From IMG/VR virus record IMGVR_UViG_3300031578_009723, positions 1 to 27,540 of that record: DNA of 27,540 nt; one strand, written 5' to 3'. The notes beneath the pieces are model-generated. The model saw only the letters and a list, made by a program, of their open reading frames with translations, ran no database searches and was not told the DNA's origin. Within the stretch, counting starts at the first letter, position 1; every line of letters starts with the position of its first letter. Both the position numbers and the translations under genes were made by a program. This document shows, piece by piece, positions 16,578 through 24,809 of this stretch. This DNA is from a virus.

Positions 16578-16765
16578 ATAAACAACCTCGCTGGATCAAA
16601 TAGCAACTTGTCATGCCCGACTCTCTTTAGATCTCTGATCAGTTGATCCCATCCAAGTTCAAAACTTCGCATTAAATGTTCTTCATCACCGTCAGTATAA
16701 ATACCATCGTTCCATCGAAGTTCTAGCATTTCACTAATTGTTAACTCTCTCTTTTTTATGGCCAT
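16574..16765 (-). CDS. Hypothetical protein, 63 aa
   Basis: A short charged protein (MAIKKRELTISEMLELRWND...) that looks helical throughout, with basic ends and an acidic middle. No motif is recognised. It starts with AAAGGA about 11 bases upstream, overlaps the preceding gene by ten bases and overlaps the next by ATGA, so translation is coupled. Coding status rests on this tight, ordered spacing and on the lack of any better frame here. Confidence 0.55.
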   Translation of the reverse strand: MAIKKRELTISEMLELRWNDGIYTDGDEEHLMRSFELGWDQLIRDLKRVGHDKLLFDPARLFI

Positions 16766-16965
16766 TTCTCAACTATTCCTTTTGGGTCAAAGTAAAATAT
16801 TTGCGGTTTTTCTTCTGCATCTTCACGATTAAGTTGACTCTCAAAGTCGCCTATTATATATCTCATATAATAATCAGGTGTTGAGTCACGCATTAAACTT
16901 TTCAGGTAATCAGTTGTTGAGTCACACTTATCATAAAACTGGTACTTATTATAATAAGTACTCAT
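16756..16965 (-). CDS. Hypothetical protein, 69 aa
   Basis: A small Tyr/Asp-rich protein (MSTYYNKYQFYDKCDSTTDY...) with no recognised motif. It follows the beta-subunit gene directly, sharing one base with its stop (TAATG), and no strong SD is visible, so translation may depend on re-initiation after the long beta message. It could be a small polymerase-associated protein, but nothing in the sequence shows this. It is acidic and Tyr-rich, with no cysteine cluster. Confidence 0.5.
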   Translation of the reverse strand: MSTYYNKYQFYDKCDSTTDYLKSLMRDSTPDYYMRYIIGDFESQLNREDAEEKPQIFYFDPKGIVEKWP

Positions 16966-19961
16966 TACTGATCAATACCAATCACTGTCAAATAAGAATT
17001 TAACAACTTGACAGATTCAGGAGTTGAATCGAGATCTTTGGGTTGCTCTGATTTTTCATCAATGAATCCTCTAATATAAGCATTTTTTCGCTCAATACAA
17101 TCAGACTTGGTTGTTAAGAACTCAAACAAGTTTATTGGTGCATCATGACCAATGAGACATGCAGTTTCCATTTCACCGCATCTCTGGCCACCTTTGTTTT
17201 TACGACCACCCAATGGCTGAAGTGTTCGTTTTGCATATGCACCAATACCACGAGCAGCCAATTTTTCTTCGGCTATATGAACCATTCGCAAGAAGTAAAT
17301 ATACCCAACCGCAATAGGATTTTTCAAGTGTGTTTTGGCTAACGGATCATATATTCTTTGCTTGAAACTCGTGTGTGTGTAAGCTAATGCTTTCTTGATA
17401 TCTTCAAGTTTACATGACTCGAATGGTGGCTGAATCAATGTAAGCTCATTTATAAATTCTTCTGTTATAACTTTTGGCAACTGTGTGGCAAATTGTGTGA
17501 GATACCACTTTTCAGCTGTTTTATCAATAATGTCAATATATGCTAACAAATACTTTTTGATTTCATTTTGATCGACTTCATCTTTAAGCAATTGAATCAT
17601 GTTAGCTTTTAAATCATAGAGCGACATTGATAATTGTAGCTCAAATAATTGACCAATGTTCATTCGTGAAATGATACCCAATGGGTTAATACAAATATCT
17701 AAATGCTGCCCATTTTCTGCCTGTGGCATTTTTTCATGAGGAACAATTCTGGAAATGACTCCTTTGTTTCCATGCCGGTTTGCAATTTTGTCTCCGACTT
17801 TTACTTTTCTAAAATGCACCCCATACATCTCAACGAGTATTCCATTGATTTTTTCTTTCTTTATTTTATATTTACCAACAAATGAAAATAGATCTAAACC
17901 GTTTTCCCTGATAAATTTATTGACTTGATCTTTTTCTAACTTATCGTGCAATACTTTTTTAAGAATAAGCTCTTTTTCTTTCTGCCTCTCAATCGTTTCT
18001 GCTACCCAATCTCGAAACTCAGGAATGTCCTCATTCCAAGCATTTGCATAAATATTTATTTCTGGAATAATATATGTTTTTTCAGCCTCCAGTGGAAGAC
18101 GCTCGGGGAATACCGAATACATATCATCCATGGTTAAACTTTTCAGAATTGCATAAGGACTTCCGGAATTTACAATTTCAAATTCTTTCGGAAGCGGTTT
18201 ATACAATCCTTCTTGTAATGATAACAAGACTTTATATGGCGGAATTTCAAAAGACAAATCTTTGAAATGTACTGAGGTTAAAATATCTTCATTGACAAGT
18301 CGATCTGATATAACAATTCCGTCTTCATAGTTGTTTCCATAATATACCATAACACCCGTTAAAAGATTTCGTCCAAAACGAATGCTTCCATCTTTACAGA
18401 AATTACTCTCCGCTAAAATGTCTCCCGCTTTGAATTTATCTCTTGGTTTAACATAGACATTCATAAAGTCCATGTGCTCAACATATATCTTTCTATAAGC
18501 AATATTGAATATATCAACATCGCCATCTGTATAAGTAACGATTAAATATTTTGAGTCAATATGGACAACCTCACCATCCTTTTTTGCTCGTTTAACAAAT
18601 TGGGTGTAATCTGTATATAGATGCTCACACCCTGATCTGATCATTGGATGGTCAAACTCTCTTAATAGAATTGATTGCCTCATTTGCGAAGATGACATTT
18701 GTAGACGTGTCTGGTCATCATGCTCCAAAAACGGAACCATCGAAACAGGTATTGATATTGGCTGTTTCTCTAAGCACTCAGGTTCAAATCTTAAGTTTTC
18801 ATCAAGTATAACATTTGGGATTAAATTTTGTAATACACCACAATTATCACGGTCGGGTGTATCAACTGGACAAATTCGACCGTACATTGATGGAGTAATA
18901 TCCCTTAAATGCCTTGGAATATTTTCTCTCTTGAATCCGCCCGGTCCTAGCAAACTGATTCTTGAAAGCTTTGTCAGCTCTTCAATCGGATTAATTGAAA
19001 AATCGAATTGAACAATATCGGAAACGTTGCACTCTGATAATATTTGAGTGGAACTGATATTAAACTTTGGATGTCTTGCAGTTCGATTTGAAAAACATAA
19101 ATCAAACACAATCTTTGATAGTTTTGCAAAGATCATGTATTCAAAACATCTCACTCGTTTATTTGTGAACTCAGTATCATCAACATCGCCAGCCTGCATT
19201 GCCCACAATAATTCTTCTATTAACGAATCTGTATGTAGAAACTGTGCTGTTATGGGGTCGACCTTTGGAATTAAATCCAATGCATAAATAATGTCTTCCC
19301 CTTTTGATTTCGCATTATATCTTGAATAAAGTCGTCCAACTTCTAAGATAAAGTCATCTTGTGTATATCCTGCCGACTCTTGATGAAATAGTTTCAAATC
19401 ATCAATTAATAACTCCATCAAATTGGTTTTGTCTCGAATCTGAAATGTATCAAGCGAGAACCGTTGATTTAATACGGACGAACCATAATATGCCAGCATT
19501 ATTAATGAAAGAGGAACTTTTTTACCTAAGAAACTAACATTGATGCTTGGTTCTTCTTTTTCTTTGACAATCATTAATGTTGCTACATTAGTTCTTAGTT
19601 TGATGGATTCTCCCCTTGTTACAACCGGAATATCAAAAAGTTGAAACAAAGGAACCTTTTTCCTTCCATTAATCATTATATAATTATCATCAATAATTTT
19701 CGGAATAAAGATACTCAAATCAATATTATGAGTCCCTTTTTGTAAACGAATAACTAGAGTTTGTTTAAGAGTTTTTGATAGCTCACCCGATGAGAATCTT
19801 GAATGTCTTAAATCCAACTCTGTAATTGTGAAACCGATTTCAGTAACCGGTTGAAGTATCTGTTCTGTCAAAGGTAAAATATTTTCGTAATCTAATCTCC
19901 TTATGGTGAAGATGTTTTTATCTTCATTTTGGATTTTGAAAACCGGATTAATTATATTCAT
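16965..19961 (-). CDS. rpoB: RNA polymerase beta subunit (phage, single chain)
   Basis: A 998-residue beta homologue in one piece. Signatures in order are: GPGGFKRENIPRHLRDITPS and YGRICPVDTPD (339-370, fork-loop region); YGNNYEDGIVISDRLV (541-556); KVGDKIANRHGNKGVISRI (721-739) with the active-site basic residues; INPLGIISRMNIGQ (758-771); and RTLQPLGGRKNKGGQRCGEME (912-932). Together with beta' it forms the catalytic core of a multisubunit RNA polymerase. Most phage multisubunit polymerases known are split into several chains, so a full-length chain is unusual. It starts inside the beta' stop (ATGA), with GGGAG ten bases upstream. It is shorter than typical bacterial beta (about 1150-1350). 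No alpha, omega or sigma gene is seen here. Confidence 0.93.
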   Translation of the reverse strand: MNIINPVFKIQNEDKNIFTIRRLDYENILPLTEQILQPVTEIGFTITELDLRHSRFSSGELSKTLKQTLVIRLQKGTHNIDLSIFIPKIIDDNYIMINGRKKVPLFQLFDIPVVTRGESIKLRTNVATLMIVKEKEEPSINVSFLGKKVPLSLIMLAYYGSSVLNQRFSLDTFQIRDKTNLMELLIDDLKLFHQESAGYTQDDFILEVGRLYSRYNAKSKGEDIIYALDLIPKVDPITAQFLHTDSLIEELLWAMQAGDVDDTEFTNKRVRCFEYMIFAKLSKIVFDLCFSNRTARHPKFNISSTQILSECNVSDIVQFDFSINPIEELTKLSRISLLGPGGFKRENIPRHLRDITPSMYGRICPVDTPDRDNCGVLQNLIPNVILDENLRFEPECLEKQPISIPVSMVPFLEHDDQTRLQMSSSQMRQSILLREFDHPMIRSGCEHLYTDYTQFVKRAKKDGEVVHIDSKYLIVTYTDGDVDIFNIAYRKIYVEHMDFMNVYVKPRDKFKAGDILAESNFCKDGSIRFGRNLLTGVMVYYGNNYEDGIVISDRLVNEDILTSVHFKDLSFEIPPYKVLLSLQEGLYKPLPKEFEIVNSGSPYAILKSLTMDDMYSVFPERLPLEAEKTYIIPEINIYANAWNEDIPEFRDWVAETIERQKEKELILKKVLHDKLEKDQVNKFIRENGLDLFSFVGKYKIKKEKINGILVEMYGVHFRKVKVGDKIANRHGNKGVISRIVPHEKMPQAENGQHLDICINPLGIISRMNIGQLFELQLSMSLYDLKANMIQLLKDEVDQNEIKKYLLAYIDIIDKTAEKWYLTQFATQLPKVITEEFINELTLIQPPFESCKLEDIKKALAYTHTSFKQRIYDPLAKTHLKNPIAVGYIYFLRMVHIAEEKLAARGIGAYAKRTLQPLGGRKNKGGQRCGEMETACLIGHDAPINLFEFLTTKSDCIERKNAYIRGFIDEKSEQPKDLDSTPESVKLLNSYLTVIGIDQ

Positions 19962-22624
19962 TCAATCATTTCTCCCTTTAGGATTTTATCCATTATACCC
20001 GAATATCGACCTTCATACATAATACCCTTTAATATACTTCTCTTTGGATTTGAGAATGCCATTGCAAGAATCCAACTTTCTTGATTTGGTACTGATTGGA
20101 CACTGAAGTATGATGGTTTGACCGCATCTCGATTTTCAAGCAATCTCCATTTCCGTGAATTTTTCCACATTAACTGAGCTACAACACATTCAAAATGGAC
20201 ATGATGTATATCCTTATTGTATACTGCAAACAAATCATGAACAATATTTGTATATGTTTTTCCTTTGAATCTATGTAGTAACTCTGCTACAGCTGTCAGA
20301 TCTCCAATGATATCCCTTTGCTTCATTCCAGGATTTTCGTCTTCACCTTTAATCATGGCAGACCCTGATGTGTGGAATGTTCTTAGCACTAATTGCGTGC
20401 CTCGTTCACCAAGGGTTTGTGCTGCAATTATTCCAACAAAACGGCTGTTGATATGTTTATAAAGATCTCCGTAACATGTTTTGCATAATTTGGCCGATTT
20501 ACAAAGAATTGGACTTCTGATTTTTATTACTGTACCAACCAATCCTTCACAATTGTCGTTAGTTATTTTTACTAACTCTCCGCCTTGGGACATATTTCGC
20601 CCAACAAGCATTCTTGCTTTCTTGGAAGATGTAACATTGACTTCAAGAAAATCGGTTGTGCCACAATCCTCCAGATCTTCATTGATTTGTAAATTGGCAC
20701 ATGTAAATATAAGTTTTCTTGATAGATAACCAGATGTGCCCGTATTCAATGCAACATCAAGCAATCCTTTTCTACATCCATTGGTTGATAAGAAAAACTC
20801 CTCTGGAGTTAGTCCTTGAACAAGACTATTTTTGATAGGAGTTGGTAAGATTTCACCATCAAAGTTTGAGATAAACCCACGAGTCAGAACCATTTGTTTT
20901 GCCTGATCCCAACTACCCCTTGCTCCAGATTCAATCATGTATGCATAAGGGAATGCTTTCTGTAACCGTCCAATTACCTCTGGACTATTTGCTGCAACCA
21001 ACTGATCTCTAATTTCCGGAAGATCATAAATTGATTTACGAATACTGTCAGCTTCAGGAAAATCAAAATCATCTAGCGACATTGTACAGCCGAGAAGAGT
21101 TGCATATTTAAAACCAACGCGCTTTACCGCATCTAATGTTTGTGCTGTTATATGCTCCGGATAAATATCTTTAATTTCATTCAATATTGAAAGGAGTTTC
21201 TTTTCGTCCACGATTCCCCTAACTTCAGGGTAATCATCCGGCAAACAATCGTTGAACAATTTGAATCCTTCTTCTTGATCTTCAAAGTCTGGTGACGTAA
21301 TAAAATAAATTCCGAGAATAATATCCTGACTCGGAGTTGTCGTCAATGCTTGATTTGATGGACTGCTTAGATTTTTTGTAATAAAGAGTTTTTCACGAAT
21401 CTCTTGTTTTGCTTCTGTTGTCACCGGAATATAAACCGCCATTTGATCCCCATCAAAATCTGCATTGAATGGGGGACAGACAAGAGGGTGAATCTTTATA
21501 ACTTTATCAAGTGTCATCTTGATATTAAAAGCCAGCATACTCAACCTGTGTAACGATGGTTGCCTGTTCAATATACAGACTTCATTTTTTGTGATTTCCT
21601 CACATATTTTATATAATGAGGGATTATCTGTTTCAATACATTTATCAACAAAATCAATTGCTTTATTCAACAACTTGAACTTGCCAATTTCGATAATTCT
21701 TTTTGCAATTGGCAATTTAAAAATTTCTAAAATCATAAGATAGGGAAGAACACATTGATCAAGACTCAATGTTGGATCTGGCGTGATAACCGCACGACCT
21801 GAGAAGTCAATACGTTTACCCAAAATGTTACCCCGGATCAACCCTTCTTTCTTTGCCATCTTTTCTAATATGCGATGGTATAGTTCATTTACATCTTTCT
21901 GTAATAACTTGAAATATGTGTAATACAGATTTTTATCACGAAGGATTTCAATTGTTGTATCCCTCATGCTCTCTTTCTTTGTTAATATCTGGACATAATA
22001 ACGATTTATTTTATCCATCAATTGTTTACCGCCGGCAGCCGCAGATGACGGTCTTAAATCCGGAGGTAATACAATTACCTGATTTATCAAAATGTTTTCG
22101 ATATTATTATAAATTAAAGTCCATTCTGGAATACCCTCTTTTGCAAATTCATAGGATAAATCTTTAACCAGCTTATATATTGCATCAGTCCGTTCCCAAA
22201 ATTCAATCTTCTCTTGACGTTTATCTTGATCGGAACCAATAATATGCTCAAGCCCTTCCATGTATAAATAACTCTTTTCATTTCTCATTAACTCATCAAT
22301 TGCATGTTTTAAAGTCTTCCCCCCAACCTCTACAACTAGGTCATAGAAGATGGGGTTGACTACAGGAATTGGTAGAATGATTTTTGCAAATCGTGTTCTC
22401 CTTACATCACTGTTAATAATGTCAACTTCGCATGTTGAGCACTTTCCTCCCGATTTCGATAAGCCATAGTAGGTTCCGCACTGACATGTGTAATTTTTTA
22501 TTGGTCCGAAGATTTGTTCCGAGAACAAACCTAACGGATGAAACTTTCTCTTTCCGAATACTTTTAGAGAGGTTACTTCCTCTAGATTTTCACAGAATTG
22601 TGCGTAGTCTAAAACTTTTGGCAT
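19958..22624 (-). CDS. rpoC: RNA polymerase beta' subunit (phage, single chain)
   Basis: The start is taken at the ATG at 22624 (MPKVLDYAQF, 888 residues), nine bases after GGAG; a GTG six bases upstream sits too close to the SD. The N-terminal zinc site is Cys47, Cys49, Cys62 and Cys65. VLPPDLRP (186-193) precedes GNILGKRIDFSGRAVIT. The catalytic NADFDGDQ is at 387-394, with the three Mg2+ Asp residues present. The bridge/trigger region (FFLSTNGCRKGLLDVALNT then SGYLSRKL) lies at about 610-640, and a second zinc cluster (Cys654, 708, 714, 717) precedes AAQTLGERGTQLVLRTFH. It then ends after about 135 residues, so it lacks the large insertions of bacterial homologues. It reads before beta, the reverse of bacterial rpoB-rpoC. 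Confidence 0.93.
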   Translation of the reverse strand: MPKVLDYAQFCENLEEVTSLKVFGKRKFHPLGLFSEQIFGPIKNYTCQCGTYYGLSKSGGKCSTCEVDIINSDVRRTRFAKIILPIPVVNPIFYDLVVEVGGKTLKHAIDELMRNEKSYLYMEGLEHIIGSDQDKRQEKIEFWERTDAIYKLVKDLSYEFAKEGIPEWTLIYNNIENILINQVIVLPPDLRPSSAAAGGKQLMDKINRYYVQILTKKESMRDTTIEILRDKNLYYTYFKLLQKDVNELYHRILEKMAKKEGLIRGNILGKRIDFSGRAVITPDPTLSLDQCVLPYLMILEIFKLPIAKRIIEIGKFKLLNKAIDFVDKCIETDNPSLYKICEEITKNEVCILNRQPSLHRLSMLAFNIKMTLDKVIKIHPLVCPPFNADFDGDQMAVYIPVTTEAKQEIREKLFITKNLSSPSNQALTTTPSQDIILGIYFITSPDFEDQEEGFKLFNDCLPDDYPEVRGIVDEKKLLSILNEIKDIYPEHITAQTLDAVKRVGFKYATLLGCTMSLDDFDFPEADSIRKSIYDLPEIRDQLVAANSPEVIGRLQKAFPYAYMIESGARGSWDQAKQMVLTRGFISNFDGEILPTPIKNSLVQGLTPEEFFLSTNGCRKGLLDVALNTGTSGYLSRKLIFTCANLQINEDLEDCGTTDFLEVNVTSSKKARMLVGRNMSQGGELVKITNDNCEGLVGTVIKIRSPILCKSAKLCKTCYGDLYKHINSRFVGIIAAQTLGERGTQLVLRTFHTSGSAMIKGEDENPGMKQRDIIGDLTAVAELLHRFKGKTYTNIVHDLFAVYNKDIHHVHFECVVAQLMWKNSRKWRLLENRDAVKPSYFSVQSVPNQESWILAMAFSNPKRSILKGIMYEGRYSGIMDKILKGEMIE

Positions 22625-22637
22625 TATCACAATCTCC

Positions 22638-22856
22638 TTAAATTGAAAATTTCTCTTTTACGAGATCTGCTAACTCGATAAAATGCTGTTTGACTCGTTT
22701 GGATATTAGTTCGTCTAAATGTGGTAAAATTGCCAAAACGATTCTAGTTGCATCCTCTTCTTTTAATGTTACTTCTAACAAGTCAGCCTGCTTACCGATC
22801 TCATCCCTAATCAGCTTTCTTATATAGTCTTCCATAATATGTAATTTTTCAGCCAT
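22638..22856 (-). CDS. Small helical protein before beta', 72 aa
   Basis: An acidic and basic amphipathic helical protein (MAEKLHIMEDYIRKLIRDEI...) with no cysteine or Gly-rich motif. AAGGAG precedes the ATG, and the gene lies between the E2-like gene and the beta' gene, ending just upstream of the latter's SD. Its size and position allow an omega- or delta-like polymerase accessory role, but the sequence does not show one. It equally may belong to the conjugation cassette. Confidence 0.55.
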   Translation of the reverse strand: MAEKLHIMEDYIRKLIRDEIGKQADLLEVTLKEEDATRIVLAILPHLDELISKRVKQHFIELADLVKEKFSI

Positions 22857-22859
22857 AGA

Positions 22860-23333
22860 TTATTCTCCTTGGTTCAATTGCATAGATATTGATCTTAGTT
22901 TTCTATACTCGACTTGATTTTTTGGTGGAGTATAAAAACAATCATCAAGATAATATGTCTTAATATTTGTTAGAAGCATCTCAAAATATTTTTGATCAAA
23001 CTTAACACCCTTTTTATAATCAGGCAAACAATATAAACATGTATCTGGATCTCTATTTGGATGATACCCGAATAATGTAATGTTGCTTACAAAGTTTTGC
23101 TCTGTCATTACCATGAATCCATTGATAAAAAACTGTGGATGTAAATATGTGATTTCATATACATTTTTATTTTTAATCATACGGGTTGGGGTGATTTGCC
23201 CCTCATAGATATATACTTTCTCTACGAGAGGCAAATCATTATCGTAACCCCATATAACTAATCGGTCGTCAACATAATCCATTGGTTTATGCCGCTCCCG
23301 TTTCTTCCAATAGTTCGACGAATGATTTCCCAT
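22860..23333 (-). CDS. E2-like ubiquitin-conjugating protein (tentative)
   Basis: A 157-residue protein whose second half resembles the core of ubiquitin E2 enzymes: a hydrophobic strand region, then GYHPNRDPDTCLYC (89-102), comparable to 'HPNI...G.ICL' with the catalytic Cys. The Cys would be Cys99 or Cys102. It is followed by a loop and a helix (FDQKYFEMLLTNIKTYYL), then DDCFYTPP near the end, where E2s have a helix and Pro-rich tail. The N-terminus is basic. Family-level knowledge: E2s take the modifier from E1 to a Cys, then pass it to a lysine. Prokaryotic E2-like proteins are divergent, so this is moderate at best. The start has GAGGAG five bases upstream and overlaps the preceding E1-like gene by 47 bases. 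Context, not sequence alone, drives the call. Confidence 0.45.
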   Translation of the reverse strand: MGNHSSNYWKKRERHKPMDYVDDRLVIWGYDNDLPLVEKVYIYEGQITPTRMIKNKNVYEITYLHPQFFINGFMVMTEQNFVSNITLFGYHPNRDPDTCLYCLPDYKKGVKFDQKYFEMLLTNIKTYYLDDCFYTPPKNQVEYRKLRSISMQLNQGE

Positions 23334-24204
23334 TTTCGCTCCTCACTGTAACTATGTAGTTTGAGACACCAGGTTGTAATTCAACTAGTTCCGAAAGTCT
23401 TTTCATCACATCCATTGAAGTGTTTAGACTTTTTACTGGAATCATTTCGTATTGAGTTTCTGCTACTTCTGGCATTTTATTAAATAACTTTTGCAGAATG
23501 CTTTGGGATGGTTTTTCTCCAACATAAACATCTATATGCTGGGTCTTGTTTAGTTCTAATATTGGTTTAATATTGTCCTCTATGCATTGGAGACGTTGTG
23601 ATAAATCACTCTCTTCATAAATAATATCTATTTTGTTTTCTAATGTTCTTTTGATTGCCTTACTCATCATAGATGGTACAATTTCAAGATCAATTCGTTG
23701 CACCTGATTATTTTTCATCATATCAAGTATTTCTTCACTATCAATCATCTGTGCTGCATAAAATGCTGCTTTGTTGATTTCAGGTTTTGATAATTGAATT
23801 GAATATGAGCCATCGTATGAGCAAGCGTTTTTGACTTGCTTTCTGCAATCTACCATCAGAACTTTCCTCGAGATATAAAATCTAATATCAATTTCATTAT
23901 CTCGATTGCACACAACATCTCTGCAATCAATTACAAGATTACATTGTGGTAAAAACGTCTTACCTTCAACATAGTGCTTGTTAATCTTAGTGACAGTAAC
24001 ATCATCATTTATTATATCTGCTAATGCATTGACCTTGCATTCTCCAACTTGTGAAGAATTATAGATAGATGAGAATACGTTTTTACTCTCAACTATATCT
24101 GGGTCAATTATTAATAACTCTTTTACACCGTCTAGTTCGGATATGTGTTTAGCTAGAAATCCACCTAACGTTCCCACTCCGATTACTGCCACTTTACGAA
24201 ACAC
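23287..24204 (-). CDS. Second E1-like (ThiF-family) protein, possibly pseudo-active
   Basis: A 305-residue ThiF/E1-type protein. The start is a GTG, nine bases after AAGGAG. The ATP-binding Rossmann start is VAVIGVGTLGG (5-15), followed by LLIIDPDIVESKN (30-42) with Asp34 and Asp36. The adenylation Lys is in GECKVNAL (Lys57), and the aspartate of 'vD' follows at VIDCRD (91-96). After VESKN it has VFSS where E1 enzymes have the Arg-Gln pair, so a key ATP-site arginine seems absent. Cys120 and Cys128 are candidate thiol sites. The C-terminal ~120 residues are extra and not recognised. It may be a partner subunit, like the non-adenylating member of the eukaryotic NAE1 or SAE1 pairs, but this is an inference. 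It follows the modifier gene. Confidence 0.7.
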   Translation of the reverse strand: MFRKVAVIGVGTLGGFLAKHISELDGVKELLIIDPDIVESKNVFSSIYNSSQVGECKVNALADIINDDVTVTKINKHYVEGKTFLPQCNLVIDCRDVVCNRDNEIDIRFYISRKVLMVDCRKQVKNACSYDGSYSIQLSKPEINKAAFYAAQMIDSEEILDMMKNNQVQRIDLEIVPSMMSKAIKRTLENKIDIIYEESDLSQRLQCIEDNIKPILELNKTQHIDVYVGEKPSQSILQKLFNKMPEVAETQYEMIPVKSLNTSMDVMKRLSELVELQPGVSNYIVTVRSENGKSFVELLEETGAA

Positions 24205-24231
24205 TAAGGTAATCTCCTTCCAAGTGGATTA

Positions 24232-24251
24232 GGGGGATCCGGAGATCCCCC
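24232..24251 (-). other. Very stable RNA hairpin with UCCG tetraloop after the modifier gene
   Basis: On the minus strand GGGGGATC-TCCG-GATCCCCC forms an 8-bp perfect stem closed by C(UCCG)G, a member of the stable UNCG tetraloop class. It starts 20 bases after the ubiquitin-like gene's stop and lies 12 bases before the next gene's SD. No U-run follows, so it is not a standard terminator. It could protect the upstream message end or lower read-through into the E1-like gene. Confidence 0.65.
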
Positions 24252-24270
24252 CTTTACCATCAAAGATGGA

Positions 24271-24744
24271 TTATCCCTTTTTTCCTGCTGGTTTTAGATA
24301 CTCAAGAGTATCACCCGGTTGCAGGAGATATTCGGCACCAACTTCCTTGCCGTTTACCAGACCAGTGGAAAGACGATCCACATTCAGGACTTCACGAAGG
24401 AATTCCCCGACTTCCTTGACACTCCGGCCGGCAACAGGGAAGTTACCAGAAGAGGCACCACAGGATACCTGAATTGTGGTTGTGGTCTTTTGCCCGAAGG
24501 CTGCACCTGGTTTTGTGAGGGTACTTTGAGCTTGGAATGCCACACCGCTCATTGCTGCAGGTTTTGCTGCGGCTGCTTTGGCTACTGTTGCTCCAGAAGC
24601 ACCGAATTTGGCAAGAATGGCTGCGACCACAGTATCCTTGGGTTTCTTGGTCATACCAGGGATAGCGAGTTCATCAACACACATTCTTTTAAGTTCGACT
24701 GCAGTTTTGGCTTCCAATTGATCTTTTGTAAAATTTGCTCCCAT
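24271..24744 (-). CDS. Ubiquitin-like modifier with SAP/Rho-N-like N-terminal head
   Basis: The start is the ATG at 24744, eight bases after AAGGAG (157 residues). Residues 5-47 (FTKDQL...ELKRMCVDELAIPG...TVVAAILAKFG) look like a SAP/Rho-N-type helical unit, often a DNA- or RNA-contacting module. An Ala/Lys/Gly linker (48-85) follows. Residues 86-157 form a beta-grasp: TTTTIQVSCG strand, SVKEVGEFLREVLNV helix, a GLVNGKEVG strand, LQPGDTLEYLKPAGKKG. The end matches the ThiS/MoaD/Prok-Ub style 'GDTLExxxPxGxKG' with a terminal glycine, so it needs no trimming before adenylation. The gene is visibly more GC-rich than its neighbours, consistent with high expression. Hairpins flank it and a candidate promoter motif precedes it. 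The modifier role is inferred from the fold-level pattern and context. Confidence 0.72.
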   Translation of the reverse strand: MGANFTKDQLEAKTAVELKRMCVDELAIPGMTKKPKDTVVAAILAKFGASGATVAKAAAAKPAAMSGVAFQAQSTLTKPGAAFGQKTTTTIQVSCGASSGNFPVAGRSVKEVGEFLREVLNVDRLSTGLVNGKEVGAEYLLQPGDTLEYLKPAGKKG

Positions 24745-24776
24745 TTTCAAATCTCCTTGTTACATTTAGTTTGTTG

Positions 24777-24787
24777 TTACTTTGTTC
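24777..24787 (-). promoter_or_regulatory. Candidate promoter motif GAACAAAGTAA upstream of modifier gene
   Basis: On the minus strand GAACAAAGTAA differs by one base from the two exact GAACAAAATAA copies (9071, 10357). It lies between the hairpin at 24793-24809 and the modifier's SD, 32 bases from the ATG. This fits separate transcription of an abundant small gene. It is a weaker match and could be chance in an AT-rich region. Confidence 0.3.
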
Positions 24788-24792
24788 ACGAT

Positions 24793-24809
24793 GTGGTCAA
24801 AATGACCAC
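24793..24809 (-). other. Short hairpin after the first E1-like gene
   Basis: A perfect 7-bp stem, GTGGTCA/TGACCAC, with a three-base loop overlaps the TAG stop of the E1-like gene. No T-run follows in transcription direction, so it is unlikely to be a full terminator. Together with the hairpin at 24232-24251 it frames the modifier gene. Confidence 0.45.

Noticed and set aside
22622-22630. GTG at 22630 as beta' start
   Set aside because: It is only three bases from the SD, whereas the ATG at 22624 has nine-base spacing.
24793-24809. Intrinsic terminator after the first E1-like gene
   Set aside because: The 7-bp hairpin has no T-run after it in the direction of transcription.
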